DNA of 14,599 bases from JAUSNA01 sp964568885 (GTDB lineage Bacteria; Patescibacteriota; Microgenomatia; Levybacterales; GWA1-39-11). This document shows positions 7,632 through 12,946 of the stretch, in pieces. Below the pieces are notes generated by a model. That model worked only from the letters and a program-made list of their open reading frames with translations, did not search any database and had not been told where the DNA came from. How positions within the stretch are numbered: position 1 is the stretch's first letter; each line of letters begins with the position of its first letter. The position numbers and the translations under genes were made by a program. The stretch spans positions 1 to 14,599 of the forward strand of contig CAZMSF010000028.1 in NCBI GenBank assembly GCA_964568885.1, in the 5' to 3' direction.

Positions 7632-8033
7632 ATGAGTTTTTTAAAACAGATCAACTTCAAGCGTTACTTCTTATATCTCATTCGCTGGCAACTCTCGACC
7701 CCAATTCTTGCACCTATTGTCGCAATATTTAAGCATTCCTCCTCCATTTTTGGCACCCAAGCCGATTGGATTGCAGCAACAATTGCCAACCTCATCGGAG
7801 GACTCATATTCTTTTGGGTCGACAGTTTTATATTCACGTCAAAGATTTTGGCTGCACAATGGGAGGTAAAAGACAATGTCAGATGTGCAGACTGCGGAAA
7901 ATTGTGCCGAGGATACCGGCTTGTCAGAACCGCTGATTATGATAGAACACACGACCGCTATCCTGAATTTCGGTGCGAAGAACATTCAAAGAAAAAAGTA
8001 ACAAAGCTTCGAAGAAAAGGAGTAAATATTTAG
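7632..8033 (+). CDS. Small membrane protein with C-terminal zinc ribbon, unrecognised family
   Basis: A 133-residue protein from the ATG at 7632 (a TTG at 7629 is in frame directly before it). The N-terminal half has two hydrophobic segments, around residues 20-35 (STPILAPIVAIF) and 46-70 (DWIAATIANLIGGLIFFWVDSFIFT). The second resembles a GtrA-type helix but is not enough to assign that family. After an amphipathic linker, the C-terminal half has CxxC (CADC, about residues 85-88), another Cys four residues later, and CEEH (about 115-118), arranged CxxC...CxxH as in a treble-clef or ribbon zinc site, then a very basic tail (KKKVTKLRRKG). This suggests a membrane-anchored, cytosolic zinc-binding domain, perhaps for nucleic acid or protein contacts. 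I do not recognise its function. The gene stops inside a direct repeat at the edge of the palindromic element. Confidence 0.7.
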   Translation: MSFLKQINFKRYFLYLIRWQLSTPILAPIVAIFKHSSSIFGTQADWIAATIANLIGGLIFFWVDSFIFTSKILAAQWEVKDNVRCADCGKLCRGYRLVRTADYDRTHDRYPEFRCEEHSKKKVTKLRRKGVNI

Positions 8034-8038
8034 TGGAC

Positions 8039-8095
8039 CTGAGGAGATTCGCTCCGACGAAGTCGGTTGCTCAAGCAACAGCCCTACCTCTTCAG
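8039..8095. repeat. 57-bp compound palindrome bounded by direct repeats; possible tiny inserted element
   Basis: The ends CTGAGGAG (8039-8046) and CTCTTCAG (8088-8095) are inverted repeats (7 pairs plus one G-T). Inside are two perfect hairpins: CCGAC-GAA-GTCGG (8054-8066) and GTTGC-TCAA-GCAAC (8066-8079). An alternative hairpin GGAG-ATTCG-CTCC (8043-8055) competes with the outer stem. The block is bounded by direct repeats of AGTGGAC, extending to AGTGGACCT, at 8032-8040 and 8096-8104. The right copy is the 3' end of tRNA-Ala. This is the layout of a small REP/MITE-like insertion with target duplication, inferred from structure only. Confidence 0.5.
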
Positions 8096-8097
8096 AG

Positions 8098-8168
8098 TGG
8101 ACCTAGCCAGAATCGAACTGGCGTCTTAGCAATGCGAATGCTATGTTCTACCACTGAACCATAGGCCC
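8098..8168 (-). tRNA. tRNA-Ala(CGC)
   Basis: A 71-nt cloverleaf on the reverse strand. Acceptor GGGCCTA (8168-8162) pairs with TAGGTCC (8105-8099), including a G3-U70 wobble, the alanine identity element, with discriminator A at 8098. The D arm is GTTC-AGTGGTA-GAAC. The anticodon arm is TAGCA-TTCGCAT-TGCTA, giving anticodon CGC, which reads GCG. The T arm is GCCAG-TTCGATT-CTGGC. The variable loop is short. CCA is not encoded (CTC follows). The first 20 nt are repeated upstream and the last nine or so bases are repeated downstream. Confidence 0.93.
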
Positions 8169-8204
8169 ATTATCATATGCCTTGGCTCTGTGGCAAGATT
8201 CTCT

Positions 8205-8224
8205 TACCACTGAACCATAGGCCC
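8205..8224 (-). pseudogene. 20-nt duplicate of the tRNA-Ala 5' end (tRNA fragment)
   Basis: Bases 8224-8205 on the reverse strand are identical to nucleotides 1-20 of the intact tRNA-Ala, covering the acceptor strand, D stem and most of the D loop. They lie exactly 56 bp upstream of the real 5' end. The 36 nt between the copies (8169-8204) hold no matching T arm or 3' acceptor. A TTGCC sequence recalls a Gly(GCC) anticodon loop, but the flanking stems do not pair. The fragment sits 10 nt after a candidate -10 box, where a tRNA gene would be expected to begin, so it may mark the original position of the gene. Confidence 0.6.
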
Positions 8225-8234
8225 GAGTTTTCTT

Positions 8235-8263
8235 ATTTTAAACTACCTTAATGAAGATTTAAA
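8235..8263 (-). promoter_or_regulatory. Candidate promoter of the tRNA-Ala locus
   Basis: On the reverse strand there is TTTAAA (8263-8258, 4/6), a 17-bp spacer and TAAAAT (8240-8235, 5/6), starting directly after the dnaB stop codon. The -10 box lies 10 nt from the truncated tRNA copy and 66 nt from the intact tRNA. The primary transcript would therefore carry the fragment first. The AT-rich base composition makes chance matches likely. Confidence 0.35.
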
Positions 8264-9586
8264 CTAAACTTTCGTGGTGTGCTCGACGTTATAAAAGCGG
8301 ATGCGGTCACCTCGGAAAAGAAGCTCCTTCTCCCCTACCGGTCCGTTCCTGTGCTTTGCAACAAGAACATTTACAATTCTTTGGGAAGTAAATTCCTCTT
8401 CTGCAGAGTATAAAAACATGACAACGTCCGCGTCCTGCTCTATAGCCCCCGATTCACGAAGGTCGGCAAGCTGCGGTTTCCCCCCACCCCGCTGCTCAAC
8501 CGCACGGGACAACTGAGAAACACCGATAACGGGAATTTTTAGCTCTCTTGCCATGTTTTTGAGCGACTGCGAAATGTACGAAACCTCCTGAACACGGTTC
8601 TCAAATTTTTTACCCGGATTTGCCAGCTGCAAATAATCGACTATCAACAGCTTCAAATTGTGCTCGGACTGAAGTCTTCTGGCCTTTGTGCGCATCTCAG
8701 GAACGGACAGCCCGGGGGTGTCATCGATAAAAATCGGAGCTTCGGCAAGTTGCCCCATCGCAACTGACAATTTGTCATAATCATCCTCGGCAAGCCGTCC
8801 GGTCTTTAATTTCCATGCATCGATATCACTTTGAGACACCAACAGACGGTCGACAAGCTCCTCTTTACTCATCTCAAGTGAAAAAACACCAACGGGAAGC
8901 TTATTAACAATACCCACATGCTGGGCTATGTTGATAGTAAAGGCGGTCTTTCCCTGTCCCGGCCGGGCAGCAAGAATTATCAAATTTGAAGCCTGAAGGC
9001 CGGAGAGAAGGTTGTCAAGGTCGGTAAATCCTGTCTCAACCCCCCGAAGTCCTGCCCCGGTTCGCTGCAGCTCCTCAAGTCTGTCGAAGCTCTCTGCCAA
9101 CGTTTCCTTGATGTGGATAAACCCTTGTTTTACGTGCTCTTGCGAAACCTTAAAAATCTGCTGTTCGGAGTTGGAGAGAATTTCATTTGCCTCTTTTTCA
9201 TCGGTAAATGCATTTTCGGTAATCTCCGAGCTTATTTGGATAAGACTTCTTCTGACATATTTCTCGCGGATAATACCGGCATAATATTCACTGTTTGCTG
9301 CAGTTGGAACGACATTCGTAAGCGATGAGAGATACGCGCTTCCCCCCACTTTATCGTGCTTCTTGCGTTTTTTCAGCACATCGGTCAAAGTCAGAAGGTC
9401 AATTGGCTTTCTTTCCTCATAAAGCGCGAGCATAGCATCGTAAATTTCCCGATGTCTTTCATCGTAAAAATTATCTGAAGCTATAAGCTGAGACACTGAA
9501 ATGATTGCATCTTTATCGATGAGAATTGCTCCTAAAACTGCTTGTTCTGCTTCCTCGTCATGCGGGGGAATTCGTACTACTGCCAT
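8264..9586 (-). CDS. dnaB: Replicative DNA helicase DnaB
   Basis: A 440-residue hexameric 5'-3' helicase that unwinds the fork and recruits primase. The N-terminal DnaB domain opens PPHDEEAEQAVLGAILID (7-24), and the linker is around 150-180. The RecA-like domain has Walker A ARPGQGKTA (207-215, Lys213, Thr214) and catalytic Glu238 in FSLEMS. Walker B is LLIVDYLQL (313-321, Asp317), with SQLSR (357-361), LRESGAIEQDAD (377-388) and AKHRNGPVG (410-418), the last holding the expected arginine finger region. The length is typical and no intein is present. No Shine-Dalgarno is seen before the ATG. It lies downstream of the MBL-like gene and upstream of the tRNA-Ala locus on the same strand. Confidence 0.97.
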   Translation of the reverse strand: MAVVRIPPHDEEAEQAVLGAILIDKDAIISVSQLIASDNFYDERHREIYDAMLALYEERKPIDLLTLTDVLKKRKKHDKVGGSAYLSSLTNVVPTAANSEYYAGIIREKYVRRSLIQISSEITENAFTDEKEANEILSNSEQQIFKVSQEHVKQGFIHIKETLAESFDRLEELQRTGAGLRGVETGFTDLDNLLSGLQASNLIILAARPGQGKTAFTINIAQHVGIVNKLPVGVFSLEMSKEELVDRLLVSQSDIDAWKLKTGRLAEDDYDKLSVAMGQLAEAPIFIDDTPGLSVPEMRTKARRLQSEHNLKLLIVDYLQLANPGKKFENRVQEVSYISQSLKNMARELKIPVIGVSQLSRAVEQRGGGKPQLADLRESGAIEQDADVVMFLYSAEEEFTSQRIVNVLVAKHRNGPVGEKELLFRGDRIRFYNVEHTTKV

Positions 9587-9614
9587 AAAACGCTAGGTAT
9601 GAAGTATATTGTAT

Positions 9615-9677
9615 AAAGTATTAAGGGGAACTTTATGTACTATTATATCTCTGGCCTTGCTTTATACTTAATACTTT
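9615..9677. repeat. 11-bp inverted repeat in the gap upstream of dnaB, with a -10-like box in the loop
   Basis: AAAGTATTAAG (9615-9625) and CTTAATACTTT (9667-9677) are exact inverted repeats separated by 41 bp, within a 106-bp AT-rich gap rich in TTTATACTTAATA-like words. The loop contains TATAAT on the reverse strand (9647-9642), which could be the dnaB -10 box with a leader of about 50 nt, but no good -35 is present. The repeat could form a stem in a transcript from either strand. It could equally reflect low-complexity AT sequence. Confidence 0.4.
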
Positions 9678-9692
9678 CTTCTTTATACTCTG

Positions 9693-10190
9693 TTATTTCT
9701 TCTCAAGGTATACTACGCTGCTGGTAAGCTCTTCCTTTTTCTTGAGATTGATTTTGGCAATCCTGTTTGCTTTTATACTTTCAGGGATATTCGCCTCATC
9801 TCCGTATACAACAACAAGTTTTGAGGTAAGGGCTGATAAAGCCGCTTCATCGACGGGCGTCACAGCCTTTACGACAACTGCATCAAATTCATCTTCATCG
9901 GCCAGTTTTGAAATTGAGCTACTGAGAACGACAAGTATTCTTCCCTCACCGGTATCAATGGTGTATACCGTTTCATTCTCTCCTCTCGCCCCCTTAATAA
10001 GGATTCCTGCAGTCTCATAATCGCCCGGGCCGTAAATGATGAGATTTTCATCGGTCTGTATCAGGTCTTTATCGCTTCCGTCATTAAGAATCACAATACG
10101 AGCGTCCTCAGACGTATCGGGGTCTACAAGAATGTAGCCTTTCTTAGAATTTATTTTTAAAACATTGAGTTGTGGCGAATTTAGTTCCAT
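9693..10190 (-). CDS. Degenerate metallo-beta-lactamase-fold (UlaG-like) protein
   Basis: A 165-residue protein with no signal peptide or membrane helix. The segment LIIYGPGDYETAGILIKG (50-67) closely resembles the GPGEYE.xG.xI.G strand-turn-strand of UlaG-type (COG2220) metallo-beta-lactamase-fold hydrolases. TVYTIDTGEGRILVVLSS (75-92) and the later VVVVYGD-type strand also fit the alternating strands of that fold. It is shorter than the usual ~200-240 residues and lacks the HxHxDH motif and any other histidine cluster, so it probably binds no metals and is not an active hydrolase. It may be a structural or regulatory relative. It is transcribed toward dnaB with 106 nt between, and its promoter overlaps that of the divergent gene. 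The fold assignment is by pattern. Confidence 0.55.
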   Translation of the reverse strand: MELNSPQLNVLKINSKKGYILVDPDTSEDARIVILNDGSDKDLIQTDENLIIYGPGDYETAGILIKGARGENETVYTIDTGEGRILVVLSSSISKLADEDEFDAVVVKAVTPVDEAALSALTSKLVVVYGDEANIPESIKANRIAKINLKKKEELTSSVVYLEKK

Positions 10191-10206
10191 AGTTTTTGTG
10201 TCACCT

Positions 10207-10236
10207 ATCTTACCATTAAGTCATATTCCTTGACAA
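10207..10236 (-). promoter_or_regulatory. Candidate promoter of the MBL-like gene, overlapping the divergent promoter
   Basis: On the reverse strand there is TTGTCA (10236-10231, 5/6), an 18-bp spacer and TAAGAT (10212-10207, 4/6) with TGG before it, an extended -10 feature. Its -35 lies on the same bases as the plus-strand -35, within the palindrome CTTGACAAG/CTTGTCAAG. Confidence 0.5.
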
Positions 10237-10258
10237 GATGCCTTCAATTTACTAATAT
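10230..10258 (+). promoter_or_regulatory. Strong -35 promoter of the secreted-protein operon
   Basis: A perfect TTGACA (10230-10235), a 17-bp spacer and TAATAT (10253-10258, 4/6). The transcript should start near 10265, giving a leader of about 84 nt that contains the hairpin at 10304-10331. No other promoter is seen before the two-gene operon. Confidence 0.55.
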
Positions 10259-10303
10259 CGTAAGGCGAAAGTGCCCCTGAAATTATTCAATTTCTATTTA
10301 TTC

Positions 10304-10331
10304 GGGCAAATACGTACCGGTATTCTTGCCC
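10304..10331 (+). promoter_or_regulatory. Leader hairpin followed by CCCTTTT, attenuator-like
   Basis: GGGCAA (10304-10309) pairs with TTGCCC (10326-10331) and ATAC (10310-10313) with GTAT (10320-10323), with a two-base bulge (TC) and loop GTACCG, making ten pairs. It is followed by CCTTTTAC and lies 17 nt before the ATG. It could be a weak intrinsic terminator, an attenuator or an mRNA stabiliser. An upstream GCCC (10273-10276) could compete for GGGC. Confidence 0.45.
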
Positions 10332-10348
10332 CCTTTTACAAATAAAAA

Positions 10349-10777
10349 ATGAAAGAACGACTTGTTATTATAATCGTTGCAATTATTGCAGGGCTTTTTA
10401 TCACTTCTGCAGGATTTTTTATTTACCAATCAACAAAAAAAGGGAACGATACGCCGATTACAAAACAATCCTCAAACACAAATAAGAATTCACAGCAAGA
10501 GAACAGCTCACTATACGTAAGGGTTTCGGAACCCAACGATGAGAGCCTTACTGCAAAAAGAACGCTTGTCGTGAAGGGTACGACAAATCCCGACAATCTC
10601 ATTATCATTTCGACAAATCTTGAAGATGTGGAGGCAAAGCCAACATCCGAGGGAACTTTTTCAGTCTCAATAGATATCGACGCCGGGGCCAACGAGGTGA
10701 TAACCCGTGCGATAGCACCCAGCGGTGATTCTGCCCAAGACATTAAAACCGTTACCTATTCAACCGAAGAATTTTAA
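10349..10777 (+). CDS. Membrane-anchored protein with one extracellular Ig-like (glucodextranase B-type) domain
   Basis: A 142-residue protein. Residues 5-27 form an uncleaved signal anchor (LVIIIVAIIAGLFITSAGFF) with positive residues on both sides. A polar Ser/Thr/Asn/Gln-rich linker follows to about residue 53. The remaining residues form a small beta-sandwich of the bacterial Ig-like/glucodextranase domain B pattern: RVSEPNDESLTAKRTLVVKGTTNPDNLIIIS, then SEGTFSVSIDIDAGANEVITRAIAPSG. These domains usually stabilise or present surface proteins, and no catalytic residues are evident. The downstream gene starts one base after the stop (TAATATG), so the two are probably translated together. 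The leader holds a hairpin and no Shine-Dalgarno. Confidence 0.75.
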   Translation: MKERLVIIIVAIIAGLFITSAGFFIYQSTKKGNDTPITKQSSNTNKNSQQENSSLYVRVSEPNDESLTAKRTLVVKGTTNPDNLIIISTNLEDVEAKPTSEGTFSVSIDIDAGANEVITRAIAPSGDSAQDIKTVTYSTEEF

Positions 10778-10778
10778 T

Positions 10779-11516
10779 ATGAAAAAATTAATTGTGAGTT
10801 CTATTTTATTATTACTCTTTTCTACCAATCCAACTTTTGCAGCAACCAAACCTACTCCGCTCCCGTCAAAAAATCAAATTTCATCGGACAGTGCAGACCT
10901 TGAGAAAATTCAGAAAATTAAAGACATCGTTGCCTCGAAGGTCGCGGAGTTAAAACTTGTTGAAAAAAGGGGCATAATCGGCGCGATCAAAGATGTTTCC
11001 GGAATGCAGGTAACTATCACTGATGTCAAAGGAAACACAAGAAAAATTGATGTTGATGAGCTGACGAAATTTTCGTTCAGTGAAAAATCATCAGCCGGCA
11101 TATCCGATTTGGAAAAAGGTAAATCCTATTCTTTTGTAGGCATCTACAATAAGGAGAGCGAACGTCTTTTGGCGAGAGTAATAGATGGTGTCAGCTCTAT
11201 TCCGGTGTATTTTGAAGGGGCAATATCCTCAGTCGACGCGAAGAACTACCAACTTACCGCCATTAATGAAAAAGGGGACAAAAGAACAATAGACATCCAA
11301 AGCTCGACAAAAACAAGTCTTGGGACCAATGACGGTGACTTACAAAAATCCGGGTTTTCAAAATTATCCGAGAATGAAAGGGTTCTTGCAATCGGGTTTT
11401 GGGATAAAAAAGATCCGAATCTACTCTCAACTCTTCGGATAATACACTTCAAGGATGTGCCGCCATCAAAACGGATGCAATCACATGTAGCTGTTCCAGG
11501 TACTACAGAGAAATAA
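10779..11516 (+). CDS. Secreted protein with two tandem DUF5666-type domains
   Basis: A 245-residue protein from the ATG at 10779. An in-frame ATG at 10725 lies inside the upstream gene and would bury the signal peptide. The N terminus MKKLIVSSILLLLFSTNPTF followed by Ala-Ala is a clear Sec signal with likely cleavage after Ala21. After a Lys/Glu-rich helix (38-60), two similar halves follow. Residues 63-136 (RGIIGAIKDVSGMQVTITD, DLEKGKSYSFVG, RLLARVI) and 145-222 (FEGAISSVDAKNYQLTAIN, KLSENERVLAIG, NLLSTLRII) match the OB-like DUF5666 pattern. The function of the family is unknown. The protein is exported with the Ig-like protein encoded upstream. It ends one base before the convergent cysS stop, with no terminator visible. 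Confidence 0.75.
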   Translation: MKKLIVSSILLLLFSTNPTFAATKPTPLPSKNQISSDSADLEKIQKIKDIVASKVAELKLVEKRGIIGAIKDVSGMQVTITDVKGNTRKIDVDELTKFSFSEKSSAGISDLEKGKSYSFVGIYNKESERLLARVIDGVSSIPVYFEGAISSVDAKNYQLTAINEKGDKRTIDIQSSTKTSLGTNDGDLQKSGFSKLSENERVLAIGFWDKKDPNLLSTLRIIHFKDVPPSKRMQSHVAVPGTTEK

Positions 11517-11517
11517 A

Positions 11518-12903
11518 TTATACTTTCTTCAAAACTTTCGTCTTTTCCTTTTTTTGATCCAATATTTCGTATCCCATGCCTTCTATCTTGTGACGGATTT
11601 GGTCGGCGAGACTATATCTTCCCTCTTTTCTTAACCTATCCCGTTCCCTCACCATTTCCATAACACTATCAGGTATAGCCGTCATTTTCGCCATCGTTTC
11701 GAATATTTGAAGACCCAAAACCTCATCCATGCGTCGCAGTGCAGCCGCTTTTTTGCTATCCGTGATGCCTCCGTCCCGCAGCATTTCCCATACTATAGAT
11801 AATGCTTTTGGCATATTTAAGTCCTGATTCAAAACGTGCAAAAATTCAACTTCATATTTGTCCGCATACCCTGCTCCATCGGGCAATTTTGAGGCAATAT
11901 CATACAGTTTTTTAAGAGCTGTTGAAGCACCTTCAAGACCCTCCCAAGTAAAATTCATTTTCGCCCGGTAATGAGTTTGGTAGGTAAGATACCGGAAAGC
12001 CATTGGGGAAAATCCTTTTGCAACCAAATCGCTCAACGTAAAGACATTCCCTTTCGAACGGGACATCTTCTCCTCATCCACCGACAAAAAGCTCGTATGC
12101 ACCCAATAATTGACAAATCTTTTATTTGAAAATGCCTCACTTTGTGCTATCTCATCTTCATGATGGGGAAATACCAAGTCTTCACCGCCGGCATGAATAT
12201 CTAAAGAAACACCGAGATACTTCATGGACATGACAGAACATTCGATATGCCAACCAGGAACCCCCATTCCCCATGGTGAATCCCACGCCATGACTCTGTC
12301 TCCCTGGCCTTTCCACAAAGCAAAGTCGGCAGTATCCTTCTTGTCCGTCTCAACACTCACTCTGACCGCTTCCAGAAGCTGATCCATTTTATCGAGAGTA
12401 TTTCCCGAAAGTTTGCCATAGTCCTTGAATGCGTCGACTTTAAAATACACATTCCCATCCGCCTCATATGCAAAACCCTTGTCGATAAGCACTTTTATGA
12501 CCTCTACCATTTCCTCGATGTGATCTGACGCTTTTGGTAAAACGTCGTGGTTTAAAATATTAAGTCTCTCGGCGTCTTTCATGAATTTGCCGGTATAAAT
12601 TTTAGACAATTCGAATGGGGCTACCCCCATCTTATTGGCTTCTTCAACGACCGGGTCAATAACCTTGTTGGCATCACTTGAGAACCTAAAATGCCCTACG
12701 TCTGTGATGTTCATAACCGATGTCACCTCAAGCTCGTTAGCTTTTAGGACACGGCGTAAAATGTCGGTTGTAAGGTATGTTCTCAGGTTGCCGATATGGA
12801 TATCTCTGTAGACCGTAGGTCCGCAGGTGTACATTGTGACCTTCCCTGGAACAATGGGATTAAATTCCTCTAATTGGCGTGTAAATGTATTATATAACTG
12901 CAT
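11518..12903 (-). CDS. cysS: Cysteinyl-tRNA synthetase
   Basis: A 461-residue class Ia synthetase that charges tRNA-Cys. It opens MQLYNTFTRQLEEFNP. It has TCGPTVYRDIHIGN (26-39) with HIGN and zinc ligand Cys27, then GWHIECSVM (Cys222) and GGEDLVFPHHEDEIAQ (His247 and Glu251 as remaining zinc ligands). The KMSKS loop appears as KMSRSKG (279-285). A helical DALR-type C terminus (about 330-461) binds the anticodon. The frame extends upstream to 12963 but I place the start at 12903. Family proteins begin with this MxLYNT motif, and a -10 box (12916-12911) lies inside the extension. With this start the 3' end of the HAD-like gene is 43 nt away. Confidence 0.97.
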   Translation of the reverse strand: MQLYNTFTRQLEEFNPIVPGKVTMYTCGPTVYRDIHIGNLRTYLTTDILRRVLKANELEVTSVMNITDVGHFRFSSDANKVIDPVVEEANKMGVAPFELSKIYTGKFMKDAERLNILNHDVLPKASDHIEEMVEVIKVLIDKGFAYEADGNVYFKVDAFKDYGKLSGNTLDKMDQLLEAVRVSVETDKKDTADFALWKGQGDRVMAWDSPWGMGVPGWHIECSVMSMKYLGVSLDIHAGGEDLVFPHHEDEIAQSEAFSNKRFVNYWVHTSFLSVDEEKMSRSKGNVFTLSDLVAKGFSPMAFRYLTYQTHYRAKMNFTWEGLEGASTALKKLYDIASKLPDGAGYADKYEVEFLHVLNQDLNMPKALSIVWEMLRDGGITDSKKAAALRRMDEVLGLQIFETMAKMTAIPDSVMEMVRERDRLRKEGRYSLADQIRHKIEGMGYEILDQKKEKTKVLKKV

Positions 12904-12910
12904 GAGGTTA

Positions 12911-12916
12911 ATTTTA
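12911..12916 (-). promoter_or_regulatory. Candidate -10 box of cysS, 7 nt from the start codon
   Basis: The reverse strand reads GGTAAAATT with TAAAAT at 12916-12911 (5/6), leaving seven bases before the ATG at 12903. The hexamer at 17 bp upstream, TTTCAA, is a poor -35. The same GGTAAAATT word occurs in the efp promoter. If used, the mRNA would be leaderless or nearly so. Confidence 0.4.
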
Positions 12917-12946
12917 CCAGATTTGAGGTTAAGTTGAAAGACACGA

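Noticed and set aside
8034..8084. Possible 51-nt armless mini-tRNA on the minus strand ending in the acceptor-like AGGTCCA
   Set aside because: The T-loop is only five bases, the 5' acceptor pairing is poor, and the AGGTCCA end is better explained as one half of the direct repeat.
7973..8164. Plus-strand reading frame of 63 codons running through the palindrome and tRNA-Ala
   Set aside because: It overlaps the zinc-ribbon gene, the repeats and an antisense tRNA, and its translation has no recognisable protein features.
8237..8266. Direct repeat TTTAAACTA at 8237-8245 and 8258-8266, covering the dnaB stop
   Set aside because: It is short and AT-rich, so chance is likely. It was not used as evidence for further rearrangement.
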